64,000 nucleotides of DNA from Tolypothrix sp. NIES-4075 (GCF_002218085.1 NZ_BDUC01000002.1:372001-436000), one strand, 5' to 3'. Positions 1 to 9,089 are shown, counted from the stretch's first letter. Translations and numbers: made by a program. The notes: generated by a model not told the origin, from the letters alone.

Positions 1-1
1 A

Positions 2-2278
2 TTCGTCCGAACCTCACAATTGCGTAAACCCAATTGGTCGCCTGTGAAAGTTTTGCAAGAAATTGATGGATATGTTGCTCTTGTATTTGGTCATCCAGTT
101 TACGATCGCAAGCAAAACTTCATCGGTATGATGGCAGCCGATCTCAAACTGTCTCATATCGGTGACTTCCTTCAAGATTTGCAAGTCAGTCCTTCGGGAA
201 AAATTTTCATTATTGAGCGGGATGGAATGTTAATTGCTCACTCAGTAAAACAGCCGATTCTCAAAGCAATTGGTAAAGATAAGCAACGCCTGAATATTTT
301 AGAAGATCCCGATCCGGTGATTCAAACAACTGCCCAACATTTGCAGCGTAAATTTGGCAGCTTCGAGCAAATCAAGAATGCACAAGAATTTGATTTTAAA
401 GTAGGTGCCGATTCTTCTTTATTGACACAAAGTGAACGTCAATTTGTACAAGTGACTCCGTGGCGCGATCGCTTTGGTCTGGATTGGTTGGTAGTCGTGA
501 CGATTCCCGAATCAGACTTTATGAAACAAATCAATGCTAACACTCGCACCACAATTTTACTGAGTTTAGCTGCTTTGTTTATTGCCACAGTATTTGGAAT
601 TCTTACAGCTCGTTGGGTGACTCAACCCATCCTCCGCCTCAATCAAGCCGCCAAAGATATCGCCAAAGGAAATTGGCATCAAACAGTTGAACTCAATCGC
701 ACCGATGAACTAGGAGAGTTAACCATCTCCTTTAACCAGATGGCAGGACAACTCAAAGAATCATTCGAGACATTAGAACAGCGAGTTAGCGATCGCACAG
801 CCGCACTAGCTGAATCCAATCACCAGCTAGAACATGCTAAAGAGAAAGCAGAAGTGGCAAATCAGGCTAAAAGTTCTTTCATTGCCAATATGAGTCACGA
901 ACTCCGTACCCCCCTCAACGCCATTCTGGGGTTCGCTCAACTAATGACTCGCAGCAAAACTCTGTCCACCGAACAGCAAGAAAATGTCAGCATCATCGCT
1001 CGCAGTGGCGAACATTTGTTGACGCTAATCAACAATATCCTGGATTTATCCAAAATTGAAGCAGGCAAAACTACACTCAATCTCAAGCGTTTTGATTTAT
1101 ATCGTTTGTTGAGTGATTTAGAAGATATGTTTCGCCTCAAAGCCGAAGATAAAAGATTACAACTGTTGTTTGAATATTTACCAGATGTGCCGCGCTATGT
1201 GGAAACTGATGAAGTAAAACTGCGCCAAGTTTTAATTAACTTAATTAGTAATGCAATTAAATTTACCGATGAGGGTGGTGTATCGCTAAGAGTTAAGGCG
1301 ATGTCTGACGACAAGCCACTGCGCGTCTACGCTTCCTCTGAAGCATCACCCAGCCACACTCTATATTTTGAGGTAGAAGACTCTGGCGCAGGCATTGCTG
1401 CTGATGAACTTGATAAGTTATTTGAAGCCTTTGCTCAAACCCAAAGCGGCAAAAACGCGCAAGAAGGAACAGGATTAGGATTACCCATCAGCCGCAATTT
1501 TGTGCAACTTATGGGTGGCGAGATGAATGTCAGTTCTCAAGTAGGGTATGGCACGCTTGTTAAATTCCAGATTCAGGTGACAGCTGTTGAGGGAGCTGAT
1601 GAAGAAACCGTGCGGTTCAAGCAACAGATTATTGCTTTGGAATCCAATCAACCTCCTTACCGCATCTTAGTTGTGGATGATAAAGATATCAATCGCCAGA
1701 TTCTAGTAAAGTTGCTCAGTCCCTTGGGCTTTGAACTGAAGGAAGCCGCAAATGGTCAAGAAGCGATCGATATTTGGCAACAATGGCAACCCCATTTGAT
1801 TTGGATGGATATGCGAATGCCAGTCCTAAATGGCATTGAAGCCACACAATACATCAAAGCCCAAACCAACGGCAACAGCCCAAAAATTATCGCCTTGACT
1901 GCTAGCAGTTTAGAAGAAGAACGTGCTGCAATTTTGGCAGTCGGTTGTGATGATTTTATGCGAAAGCCATTTCGAGACTACGAAATTTTCGACGCGATGG
2001 CAAAGCATATTGGAGTGCTATACGTATATGAGGAAATTCTAAATCAGCCACAAGCGCATTTGCCCACGGCTAAATTGCAACCATCCGATTTCCATAAAAT
2101 GTCTAGTGAATGGCTGAGTGAATTTCACGCTGCTGCCACCGCCGGACGGGATCAACGACTGATGGAACTGATCGAAAAAATTCCTGAGCAAAACTCGGCG
2201 ACAGTACAAGCCCTCAAGCATTTGGTCGATAACTTTGAGTTTGACACACTGATCGAACTTAGCCAATCTATTTCTTAA
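2..2278 (+). CDS. Hybrid sensor histidine kinase, 5' end beyond window
   Basis: The reading frame is open to the left edge, so the N-terminus is missing. In order there are the C-terminal half of an extracellular Cache sensor, a membrane segment (about residues 177-197 counting from the TTG codon at 20), a HAMP domain, a coiled coil, HisKA with SHELRTPLNAILGF (His293), HATPase_c with N box LINLISNAIKF and G boxes DSGAGI and GTGLGLPIS, and a receiver domain with YRILVVDD and phospho-acceptor Asp597 in IWMDMRMP. It should autophosphorylate and pass phosphate to its own receiver. The next kinase starts 3 bases after its stop, so the two are probably co-transcribed and may form one relay. The ligand is unknown. 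Confidence 0.93.
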   Translation, partial: FVRTSQLRKPNWSPVKVLQEIDGYVALVFGHPVYDRKQNFIGMMAADLKLSHIGDFLQDLQVSPSGKIFIIERDGMLIAHSVKQPILKAIGKDKQRLNILEDPDPVIQTTAQHLQRKFGSFEQIKNAQEFDFKVGADSSLLTQSERQFVQVTPWRDRFGLDWLVVVTIPESDFMKQINANTRTTILLSLAALFIATVFGILTARWVTQPILRLNQAAKDIAKGNWHQTVELNRTDELGELTISFNQMAGQLKESFETLEQRVSDRTAALAESNHQLEHAKEKAEVANQAKSSFIANMSHELRTPLNAILGFAQLMTRSKTLSTEQQENVSIIARSGEHLLTLINNILDLSKIEAGKTTLNLKRFDLYRLLSDLEDMFRLKAEDKRLQLLFEYLPDVPRYVETDEVKLRQVLINLISNAIKFTDEGGVSLRVKAMSDDKPLRVYASSEASPSHTLYFEVEDSGAGIAADELDKLFEAFAQTQSGKNAQEGTGLGLPISRNFVQLMGGEMNVSSQVGYGTLVKFQIQVTAVEGADEETVRFKQQIIALESNQPPYRILVVDDKDINRQILVKLLSPLGFELKEAANGQEAIDIWQQWQPHLIWMDMRMPVLNGIEATQYIKAQTNGNSPKIIALTASSLEEERAAILAVGCDDFMRKPFRDYEIFDAMAKHIGVLYVYEEILNQPQAHLPTAKLQPSDFHKMSSEWLSEFHAAATAGRDQRLMELIEKIPEQNSATVQALKHLVDNFEFDTLIELSQSIS

Positions 2279-2281
2279 TAT

Positions 2282-3580
2282 ATGAAAACTCTATCCAAAA
2301 CTGAAATCCTTGTAGTTGACGATCTGCCAGACAATCTGCGCTTAGTGTCTAATTTGTTAGTAGAGCAGGGTTACGTTGTACGTAAAGCTACAAATGGTAC
2401 GATGGCGTTGCGATCGGCTCAGGCAGAACCTCCAGACATGATTTTATTAGATATCAATATGCCCGATCTTGATGGCTATGAAGTGTGTCGCCAACTGAAA
2501 ACCTTTGATAACACTCGTGCCATTCCTGTCATTTTTCTCAGTGCGCTCGATGATGCGATCGACAAGGTAAAAGCATTTAAGGTAGGTGGCGTAGACTACA
2601 TTACCAAACCGTTCCAAGTTGAGGAAATGTTGATTCGCATTCAAACCCAACTGACGGTACAACGCTTCACTCAAACTTTAGAACAACAAGTTGAACAACG
2701 AACTACTGAACTTTCCCAAGCTTTGCATTATCTAAAGGAAACCCAACTCCAGTTGGTGCAGCACGAGAAAATGTCTGCTTTGGGCAATCTTGTGGCTGGA
2801 GTGGCTCACGAGATCAACAACCCTGTTGGTTTTATTGCTGGGAATTTGCAGCCTGCAATTGATTACATTAACGACTTGTTTAAGTTAATTGACTTTTATC
2901 AAACCAAGATGCCCGATCTTGAACCAGACATTGCAGACGAAATTGCTGCCATTGACTTGGACTATCTGCGAGAAGATTTGCTTAAGTTAATTCATTCAAT
3001 GAAACTCGGAGTTCAACGCATCCGCCACATTAGCACGAGCTTACGTACTTTTTCCAGAGCCGATCGAGACTACAAAGTACTATTTAACATTCATGAGGGT
3101 ATCGATAGCACAATTATGATTCTCAAACACCGCTTGAAACCGAGCGATGACCGTCCAGAGATCGAAATTGTCAAGGACTACGCTAATTTACCTCAAATCG
3201 AATGCTTTCCGGGACAACTTAATCAGGTGTTCATGAACATTCTGGCAAATGCGATCGATGCTTTGGAAGACTCGAATATAGGACGGAGTTTCACAGATAT
3301 TGAAGTGAAGCCAAACCGGATTATAGTGAAAACTGAACTATCAAATGATATTCAATTCGTCAGCATCTGCATTCAAGACAACGGCATCGGCATGAGAGAT
3401 GATGTCAAACAGAAGATTTTTGAGCATTTGTTCACCACAAAAGCCGTTGGTAAGGGAACAGGATTAGGATTAGCGATCGCCCATCAAATTGTCGTCGAAA
3501 AACATCATGGAGCGATCGCCGTCAATTCAACTTTAGGTGAGGGTACTGAGTTTGTAATTACGCTCCCAGTGAAAGCATAA
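2282..3580 (+). CDS. Response regulator-histidine kinase (REC-HisKA-HATPase)
   Basis: 432-residue soluble protein. The N-terminal receiver has LVVDD and Asp57 in ILLDINMPD. After a coiled coil comes a histidine kinase core with His176 in VAGVAHEINNPVGF (the NtrB-like HEINNP type), then a HATPase domain with QVFMNILANAIDAL and GTGLGLAIAHQ. There is no membrane segment. ATG lies 3 bases after the stop of the upstream hybrid kinase, which implies one operon. The receiver probably takes phosphate from the neighbour. No DNA-binding output domain is present, so the final target is not encoded here. Confidence 0.93.
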   Translation: MKTLSKTEILVVDDLPDNLRLVSNLLVEQGYVVRKATNGTMALRSAQAEPPDMILLDINMPDLDGYEVCRQLKTFDNTRAIPVIFLSALDDAIDKVKAFKVGGVDYITKPFQVEEMLIRIQTQLTVQRFTQTLEQQVEQRTTELSQALHYLKETQLQLVQHEKMSALGNLVAGVAHEINNPVGFIAGNLQPAIDYINDLFKLIDFYQTKMPDLEPDIADEIAAIDLDYLREDLLKLIHSMKLGVQRIRHISTSLRTFSRADRDYKVLFNIHEGIDSTIMILKHRLKPSDDRPEIEIVKDYANLPQIECFPGQLNQVFMNILANAIDALEDSNIGRSFTDIEVKPNRIIVKTELSNDIQFVSICIQDNGIGMRDDVKQKIFEHLFTTKAVGKGTGLGLAIAHQIVVEKHHGAIAVNSTLGEGTEFVITLPVKA

Positions 3581-3688
3581 TCGGCGAGAGTGCTTGGGCT
3601 AGTTGATTTTATTCTTTATGCCTACGCGGACTTGGTACGCACAACGCTCCACCCATCTAAGGTGAGAAAGCATTTCAGGTCAAATAAT

Positions 3689-4381
3689 TTAATCTACTAA
3701 TTGTTGAACTCGATAGTGCAAAAACACTTCTTGTTCAAAAGTCTGAACTTCTAGTAGTTGCAATCTGGGAGCCAATTGTGGTAAAAATCCTGTACCATCC
3801 ACTGGTGTGGGCGCACTAGCACCGCCCAAAATCAGCGGACAGACAGTAAGCCATAATTCATCAATTAAATTCAATTCCAGCATGGAGGCAGTCAAACTAC
3901 CACCACCGAGTAGGGCTATGCGTGTTATACCTAGATTCGTTAGATGTTGTAAGGCAGTAAAAATGTCAATTTTCTGTGTTGGTGTTTCAAAAATTAAAAT
4001 TTGCTCAAATTCTGTCCTACCTTGCCAAAAGAGCGCTCCTGCTGTTGTAGTGAGCAACCAGCGTTGAACTGGCTGCTTAAAGAAGTGAATTTCCGGATTT
4101 AGCTTGCCTGAGCGTGTAACTACTATATGAACTGGCTGGGCAGATTTACCCAAATGTGTTCTTTGTTGCAGCAGTTGTGGATGCGATACGGTGAGTGTTG
4201 TACCGTAAGCCCGAAGAGTACCAGCACCAAACAAAATGGCATCAGAGGCAGCTACTTGCTTCTCCAGGTGTGCTTTGTCAGCTAAAGAGCCAAATCGAGC
4301 AGGCGATCGCTTGACATCTGCTATTTTGCCATCTGCACTCATTGCCATAACTACAGTGGTATGAGGACGATGTTGCATCAT
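3689..4381 (-). CDS. RibD C-terminal / dihydrofolate-reductase-like reductase
   Basis: About 230 residues of the RibD_C fold: VVMAMSADGKIAD at the N-terminus, LFGAGTLRAYG for cofactor contact, LLGGGSLTASML and IDELWLTVCPLILGG near the C-terminus. The family contains the NADPH-dependent pyrimidine reductase of riboflavin synthesis, but this protein lacks the deaminase half and could be a stand-alone reductase of unknown substrate. The frame continues upstream to a TTG at 4444. I prefer the ATG at 4381 because the extra 21 residues do not resemble the family and the homologous part begins just after it. It stands alone and is divergent from the kinase gene at 4667. Confidence 0.8.
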   Translation of the reverse strand: MMQHRPHTTVVMAMSADGKIADVKRSPARFGSLADKAHLEKQVAASDAILFGAGTLRAYGTTLTVSHPQLLQQRTHLGKSAQPVHIVVTRSGKLNPEIHFFKQPVQRWLLTTTAGALFWQGRTEFEQILIFETPTQKIDIFTALQHLTNLGITRIALLGGGSLTASMLELNLIDELWLTVCPLILGGASAPTPVDGTGFLPQLAPRLQLLEVQTFEQEVFLHYRVQQLVD

Positions 4382-4666
4382 TAAGTTGATTTTGATATTT
4401 TCCTTGTTGGTGTGTAAATTATCAAAAAATCCGGATATTAGCAAAAACTGTTTTGCTTTATTTCACAAGTGTATCTATCTGTAACAAATTCTGTTACAGT
4501 TACTCTCAAAGACTTTTTGTATTGTTCGTTTCTTTTTGGAATTTCCCGATTTGTTACTTTTAATAGCTAGAAATAAAATTGTTATAAATTGACAAAATGT
4601 CTCATATAGCTATTTTAAGAGCATATCGTTACTGTTTTGGTTTGCAGATGCGAAGTGAGACTGTCA

Positions 4667-6778
4667 ATGGCTAAACCCAGTCAATCATCTTTCCGTCGAA
4701 TTTTAGTGTCAAGAATTTTACTGCTGTTCGTTCCAGTTTTATTAGCAGGAGAAATTCTCGCATTAAACAAGGCACGTTCTAGCCTATTAGAAACTGCCAG
4801 GAAAAACTTAACAGAAAGTTCTCAGATTAAAGGGGAGAAGATTGTTGATGCGATCGCAGCCCTAAAATCTAACTTGTTAAGTGCCAGTCAAACAACAGTT
4901 ATTAAGTCTGGTTCTTCTTGGGAAGCGCAACAATTTATCAACCAGCTAGCACAGCAATTGCCAACCCACATAGAATGTATTCAATTAGCAAATCTGCGAA
5001 ACGCTAGGATTATTGCTAGTACTTGTGGTGACGAACCAATTGCCGAATTAAAATTACCTTTACTTAATGACGAAATTGAAGTTCAGGCAATTTCAGTATC
5101 ACTAGACGGTAAAACTGGTAAAAAAGATTCAATAAATCAACTGCAATTACTCTTATCTGCCCCAGTTTACGATAGATTTAGTAACTTGCATTACGTTTTA
5201 AGAATTAAGACAGCATTACACCAACAGATAAAAAATAAGCGGGGTTCATTAACAGGCTCTACAGTAGTAATTGCTGAAGATGGGACAATTTTAGCACACC
5301 CACTGCCAGCAAGAGTGGGGACTAATATCAAACAGCATCCAGATGCTTCTCGGCTAGAAATGATATTGAAACGTGCGATCAAAGGAAAACGAGATTCTGT
5401 AACTTTATATTTCAAAGAAGGAGAACAAAAAGAAGGCACAGAATTAGTAGCTGGATACACAGCAATTCCTAATCCAATTACAAATCAACAGCAGCAAAAA
5501 TGGATTGTTTTAGCCGTTACAAGTTTAGATAATGCTTTGTTTGGGCTTGGGGAAATCAAACTAATTTTACTCGCTTTAACCTTTGGCTTAATTAGCGTCA
5601 GTGTTTTGGCATCGTTGTATCTAGGTCGTTACTTAGCACGTCCTGTCGAACAATTGCGAGACTATGCCCTAAATCTTAACAGTCATCATTCTGCCGAATC
5701 AATTCCGCACAACTTTCAAATTAAAGAATTCAATCAACTAGCGCAAGCACTAAACCAAATGGTAGAAAGGCTTAAAGCTTGGGCAGAAGAATTAGAAATA
5801 GCTTGGAAAGAAGCCAAAACCGCCAATCATCTCAAAAGCAAGTTTTTAGCGACAACTTCCCATGAGTTGAGAAATCCACTTCATACGATTATTAACTGTG
5901 TTCAGCTAGTTAAAGATGGCATGTGTGATAGCCGTGAAGAAGAAATGGAGTATCTTTTACATGCCGATAAAGCCGCAATTCACTTGTTAGGAATCATTAA
6001 TGATTTACTCGACCTTTCCAAAATTGAAGAAGGCAAGCTTTCAGTTGTCACAGAACCGATTGACTTGCGAAAATTATTGCAAGAGGTGATTAATTTACAA
6101 TCAGTTAACGTGCAAAAAAAAGGCTTGCAATTAAAAATTGATTTAGGAGAGCAAGTAATTGCAATTAAGGCAGATGCAGCCAAACTGAAGCAAGTTTTGA
6201 TTAATGTGATTGGCAACGCAACTAAGTTTACCGAAACCGGAAGCATTGCGATCGCCACAGAAATTGAAAATAGTTTTAGTCAATCTCAGGTGATTATCAC
6301 CGTCACAGATACAGGTGTGGGCATCGATCCGGCTCAACAGCATAAACTATTTCGCCCCTTTGTGATGGCAGATAATGCAAACACACGCAAATTTGAAGGT
6401 ACAGGATTGGGACTGGCGATTTCACGAAACTTAATCGAACTTATGGGAGGTACGATTACTCTAGAGAGTGCGGGTATTAACCAAGGTACCACGATTGCGA
6501 TCGCTTTACCTTTAATTGATATCTCGCTGTTATCTACTTCAGCACATCAAGAAGTTTCAGACGAGACGGGGGCAAGTCAAATCAAAGAAATAGAGCAAAT
6601 TAGTTCTCAAGAAAAGATTTTTCCCTCTCCTAGAAAAATAGTCGAAGTAGAAAAATCCGAGCATAGACTTCCTCCGATGGGAACTTCCGAAGAGATAGGA
6701 ATATGGAGAGAAGTCCAAGAAACTTCTGCCGCAGACACTTTGCGGACGACTCCCAACCGCGATTATCATTATTATTAA
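4667..6778 (+). CDS. Cache-HAMP sensor histidine kinase
   Basis: 703 residues from the ATG at 4667; a TTG ten codons earlier is possible but less likely. An N-terminal membrane segment (ILLLFVPVLLAGEIL) is followed by a long extracytoplasmic double-Cache sensor with VYDRFSNLHYVLRI and EDGTILAHP. Then come a second membrane segment, HAMP (YLARPVEQLRDYAL), a coiled coil, HisKA with TSHELRNPLHTI (His399) and HATPase_c with VLINVIGNATKF, DTGVGID and GTGLGLAIS. The last 90 or so residues are a disordered, charged tail with no receiver. No partner regulator is adjacent. Confidence 0.92.
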   Translation: MAKPSQSSFRRILVSRILLLFVPVLLAGEILALNKARSSLLETARKNLTESSQIKGEKIVDAIAALKSNLLSASQTTVIKSGSSWEAQQFINQLAQQLPTHIECIQLANLRNARIIASTCGDEPIAELKLPLLNDEIEVQAISVSLDGKTGKKDSINQLQLLLSAPVYDRFSNLHYVLRIKTALHQQIKNKRGSLTGSTVVIAEDGTILAHPLPARVGTNIKQHPDASRLEMILKRAIKGKRDSVTLYFKEGEQKEGTELVAGYTAIPNPITNQQQQKWIVLAVTSLDNALFGLGEIKLILLALTFGLISVSVLASLYLGRYLARPVEQLRDYALNLNSHHSAESIPHNFQIKEFNQLAQALNQMVERLKAWAEELEIAWKEAKTANHLKSKFLATTSHELRNPLHTIINCVQLVKDGMCDSREEEMEYLLHADKAAIHLLGIINDLLDLSKIEEGKLSVVTEPIDLRKLLQEVINLQSVNVQKKGLQLKIDLGEQVIAIKADAAKLKQVLINVIGNATKFTETGSIAIATEIENSFSQSQVIITVTDTGVGIDPAQQHKLFRPFVMADNANTRKFEGTGLGLAISRNLIELMGGTITLESAGINQGTTIAIALPLIDISLLSTSAHQEVSDETGASQIKEIEQISSQEKIFPSPRKIVEVEKSEHRLPPMGTSEEIGIWREVQETSAADTLRTTPNRDYHYY

Positions 6779-6867
6779 AAATTTCGGTATTTAAATTTTA
6801 TATTTAAATACCACTTACTTTTGCCCCAATGTATGTACAGAACTTAAGTAGTATCTGACTTTTCGCG

Positions 6868-7179
6868 TTAAGTCTGTTTTGCAAGTTGCCAACCTTCACT
6901 CTTGTCGTGTAATTTTAACCAACCTCGCTATACTACCTGGATACCAATAGGGGTTTTATGTCCATGTTCAAGATAACCTCCAAGACGAGCGATGCCTGCG
7001 GCGGGCGCAGCCAACGCTTCTACAGCCCAACTAACTGTTAGTAGCTTGGGTAGTTTAGGAGATTTAGCTTTTAAAATCCGAAGCTCAAGGGGATTAAGAA
7101 TCTCAATGGCAGGGGCGGAAGGCTGGGTGCGGTGTAGATAAGTTAACTCCAACAGTTCAACTGTGGCAGATGATATCAT
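6868..7179 (-). pseudogene. Decayed C-terminal fragment of IS4-type transposase
   Basis: The minus strand encodes a transposase tail: AIEILNPLELRILKAK, SPKLPKLLTVSWAVEAL, ARLGGYLEHGHKTPIGIQV. A stop then replaces what should be the Trp codon of the family's LWRGW motif, and the frame continues RGWLKLHDKSEGWQLAKQT to a natural stop at 6868. The catalytic N-terminal part is absent. An extra stretch (AAPAAGI) inside the motif corresponds to a GC-rich insertion near 6990-7013 of the kind dispersed in cyanobacterial genomes. The family call is from remembered motifs, so the exact IS name is uncertain. Confidence 0.65.
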
Positions 7180-7210
7180 GTGCGCTTTATTACTTATAAT
7201 TCCAGCAAAA

Positions 7211-7268
7211 CCTCACCCGAACCCTCTCCGCAGATTCGGAGAAGGTGCCGCAGGCGGGTGAGGTTTTT
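7211..7268. repeat. GC-rich inverted repeat, possible terminator
   Basis: CCTCACCCG at 7211-7219 is matched by CGGGTGAGG at 7255-7263, followed by TTTTTA. The inner part contains a second small stem (CTCCG/CGGAG). It looks like a dispersed REP-type element that could terminate plus-strand transcripts. Confidence 0.55.
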
Positions 7269-7313
7269 AGTTTTTTATAAGTGTTTATCCGGACATAATC
7301 TGACAAATATTGT

Positions 7314-7338
7314 AGAGACGTTCCGGTGGAACGTCTCT
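7314..7338. repeat. Dispersed inverted repeat AGAGACGTTCC
   Basis: AGAGACGTTCC and GGAACGTCTCT are separated by three bases. A degenerate relative (TGTAGAGATG...GAACGTCTCTACA) lies at about 30140-30175. It belongs to a short dispersed repeat family. Confidence 0.6.
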
Positions 7339-7368
7339 ATTAATTTTCATGGGTTTAGTATATAGATA

Positions 7369-7386
7369 TAAGCGTTTCAACGCTTA
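7369..7386. terminator. Hairpin after thioredoxin-like gene, repeated after desC
   Basis: TAAGCGTTTCAACGCTTA is an 18-base palindrome immediately 3' of the stop codon of the minus-strand gene at 7387. The same element (TAAGCGTTGAAACGCTTA) lies at 30306-30323 just after the desaturase gene, with the same flanking TACTACTTT. It may serve as a 3' stabiliser or weak terminator. Confidence 0.45.
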
Positions 7387-7704
7387 CTACTTTTCTTCAG
7401 AATTCAAAACTGCTTGCAGACGACTTCTAAATTCACCTTTGGGATGACCTCCTTTAACTTCGCCCAAAATCTGAAATTCTCCTTCTGGTGAATCACAAAC
7501 AATGTAGGTAGGCCATCCCATTTCTGATTTATCAGGATATTGAGTTAGCAAAATCTTACGATACTTGCGATAAGTAGCTGTGTCTTGCATTTTTACATCT
7601 ATAAATTGCAACCCTAGTTCTTCTGCCACCTTTTGGTCATAAAAAGACATCTTGTGGCAGATGCCGCAGTCTTCTGAAGAGTACTTAATTACAGCTAATT
7701 GCAT
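7387..7704 (-). CDS. Thioredoxin-like protein with CGIC motif
   Basis: 105 residues. The N-terminus LAVIKYSSEDCGICHKM contains a CxxC redox pair (Cys13, Cys16) in the usual thioredoxin position, and MGWPTYIV supplies the cis-proline region. No signal peptide is seen, so it is cytoplasmic. It probably acts as a small disulfide reductase, but the partner is unknown. The gene lies directly downstream of, and in the same direction as, the sRNA array; read-through from unit 1 could reach it if the unit's terminator leaks. Confidence 0.8.
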   Translation of the reverse strand: MQLAVIKYSSEDCGICHKMSFYDQKVAEELGLQFIDVKMQDTATYRKYRKILLTQYPDKSEMGWPTYIVCDSPEGEFQILGEVKGGHPKGEFRSRLQAVLNSEEK

Positions 7705-7760
7705 GGATTTGCTTGAGATTTTTGCATAGCTTAGGGAATTTTAGCATATAGCAAATCCAT

Positions 7761-7820
7761 AAAAAACCCCCTAGTAGGTATAAACCAACTAAGGGAGTGA
7801 GTTATCAGGGTGCATCTACC
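7761..7820 (-). ncRNA. nsiR1: NsiR1-type sRNA, unit 1
   Basis: TCCGGA at 7851-7856 is the likely -35 element; the predicted start is near 7820. The RNA begins GGTAGATGCACCCTGATAAC and ends in a GC stem with T tract at 7761-7766. It is the copy nearest the thioredoxin-like gene. Confidence 0.8.
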
Positions 7821-7886
7821 AATTACTTGTTCTCAAGTTATACACAGTCCTCCGGATAAAATTGTGTATAAAGTTGTTATTTGTCA

Positions 7887-7944
7887 TAAAAAACCCCCAG
7901 TGGTGTAAGCCAACTAGGGGGTGAGTTATCAGGGTGCATCTACC
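7887..7944 (-). ncRNA. nsiR1: NsiR1-type sRNA, unit 2
   Basis: TCCGGA at 7975-7980, predicted start near 7944. The stem CCCCC...TGG/CCA...GGGGG is followed by six T at 7888-7893. Only about 30 bases separate it from the TCCGGA of unit 1, so this pair keeps the most compact arrangement. Confidence 0.82.
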
Positions 7945-8042
7945 AATTACTTGTTCCTAGAGAAACCAGTATGCTCCGGAAAAAATTGAGGAAACTGTTG
8001 AGCAATGTTTTCCTCCTCCACTCAATGTATTGCAAAAGATAC

Positions 8043-8100
8043 AAAAATCCCCCAGTGGTATAAACCAACTAGGGGAGTGAGTTATCAGGGTGCATCTACC
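8043..8100 (-). ncRNA. nsiR1: NsiR1-type sRNA, unit 3
   Basis: TCCGGA at 8131-8136, predicted start near 8100, T tract at 8043-8047. The core is identical to units 1 and 2. A spacer of about 60 bases lies between this unit and the promoter of unit 2. Confidence 0.82.
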
Positions 8101-8327
8101 AATTAATTGTTCTTAGAGAAACCAGTACACTCCGGATAAAATTGAGAAACTCTTAAAAAAAGCACTTTTAGGTAGTAAGCGAGAAGATCGCTTATTTTGG
8201 GCAAAGACAGCACCAACTACGATCTAAAAATTTCCTTTGTGAAAAATCTCTGCGCGTAAAGTATTACTAAGAAATATTTTCATCGCCACTAAGTTGACAA
8301 CTTGAAAATAATGTTAATTAAGATACC

Positions 8328-8390
8328 AAAAAAAAATCCCCCAGCGGGTGGCAACCAACTAGGGGGGTGAGTTATCAGGGTGCATCTACC
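8328..8390 (-). ncRNA. nsiR1: NsiR1-type sRNA, unit 4
   Basis: TCCGGA at 8421-8426, predicted start near 8390. The T tract at 8328-8336 is the longest in the array. The loop of the terminator stem differs from its neighbours. A 190-base spacer, the longest in the array, separates it from unit 3. Confidence 0.8.
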
Positions 8391-8509
8391 AATTAACTGT
8401 TCTTAGAGAAAGCAGTATGTTCCGGATAAAATTAAGAACATCAACTCAGTTTGTGCTGCTACCAAGTATGTAGTATCAACATCGGTTCTAACAAATGTGT
8501 TAAAAAGAC

Positions 8510-8567
8510 AAAAATCCCCCAGTGGTATAAACCAACTAGGGGAGTGAGTTATCAGGGTGCATCTACC
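8510..8567 (-). ncRNA. nsiR1: NsiR1-type sRNA, unit 5
   Basis: TCCGGA at 8598-8603, predicted start near 8567. The core is identical to units 1-4. The promoter region between -35 and the start differs from units 2-4 except for the conserved AGAACAAGTAATT. Confidence 0.8.
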
Positions 8568-8642
8568 AATTACTTGTTCTATAGCTAACTAACATCATCC
8601 GGATAGTATATGTCTAAGATGTGATTGTTTATCTAAAATAAT

Positions 8643-8700
8643 AAAAACCACGCGCTTGCGTAAGCCAGCTAGGGAATTGAGTTTGCAGGGTGGATCTACT
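8643..8700 (-). ncRNA. Degenerate NsiR1 unit 6, probably silent
   Basis: The core has drifted (GTTTGCAGGGTGGATCTACT) and the place where TCCGGA should be, 8731-8736, reads CGTCAG. The terminator stem is also altered. Core, promoter and terminator have decayed together, as expected of a dead copy. Confidence 0.65.
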
Positions 8701-8781
8701 GATTAAATGTTAAGCCCCGTTAACTATATGCGTCAGTATAAAATTACTGAGATTACAATATATTGTTGTTTGATTAAACAC

Positions 8782-8839
8782 AAAAATTCCCCAGTGGTGT
8801 AAGCCAACTAGGGAAGTGAGTTATTAGGGTGCATCTACC
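8782..8839 (-). ncRNA. nsiR1: NsiR1-type sRNA, unit 7
   Basis: TCCGGA at 8870-8875, predicted start near 8839, T tract at 8782-8786. One core change (ATTAGGG for ATCAGGG) alters the sRNA seed region. Confidence 0.78.
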
Positions 8840-9027
8840 AATTATTTGTTCTCGGTTTAACAATCATGCTCCGGATAAATTCAGAAAATCGGAGATGAAA
8901 AGTATGTGTAAAACAAAACTTTATTTGTGGTAGTTCCGGGTATACTTAGTAAATAAGATAAATTTAGACGCCATTATCACAGCTAAATTTAGTCTGTTAA
9001 AAATTGTTGCACAGTTGGGTTAGGCAT

Positions 9028-9089
9028 AAAAAACCCCCGACTTGGGTGTAAAGCCAACCGGGGGAATTGAAGATCAAGGTGCATCTACC
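9028..9089 (-). ncRNA. nsiR1: NsiR1-type sRNA, unit 8, nearest hetF
   Basis: TCCGGA at 9120-9125, predicted start near 9089, T tract at 9028-9033. The core is diverged (AGATCAAGGTGCATCTACC) and the stem has a changed loop, but promoter spacing is exact. It starts about 186 bases upstream of the hetF start codon on the opposite strand. Confidence 0.75.

Noticed and set aside
7288..7293. TCCGGA outside the array (also near 4432 and 40634) as HetR-type promoters
   Set aside because: A six-base site is expected about 15 times by chance in 64 kb. These lack the repeat core at the fixed distance.
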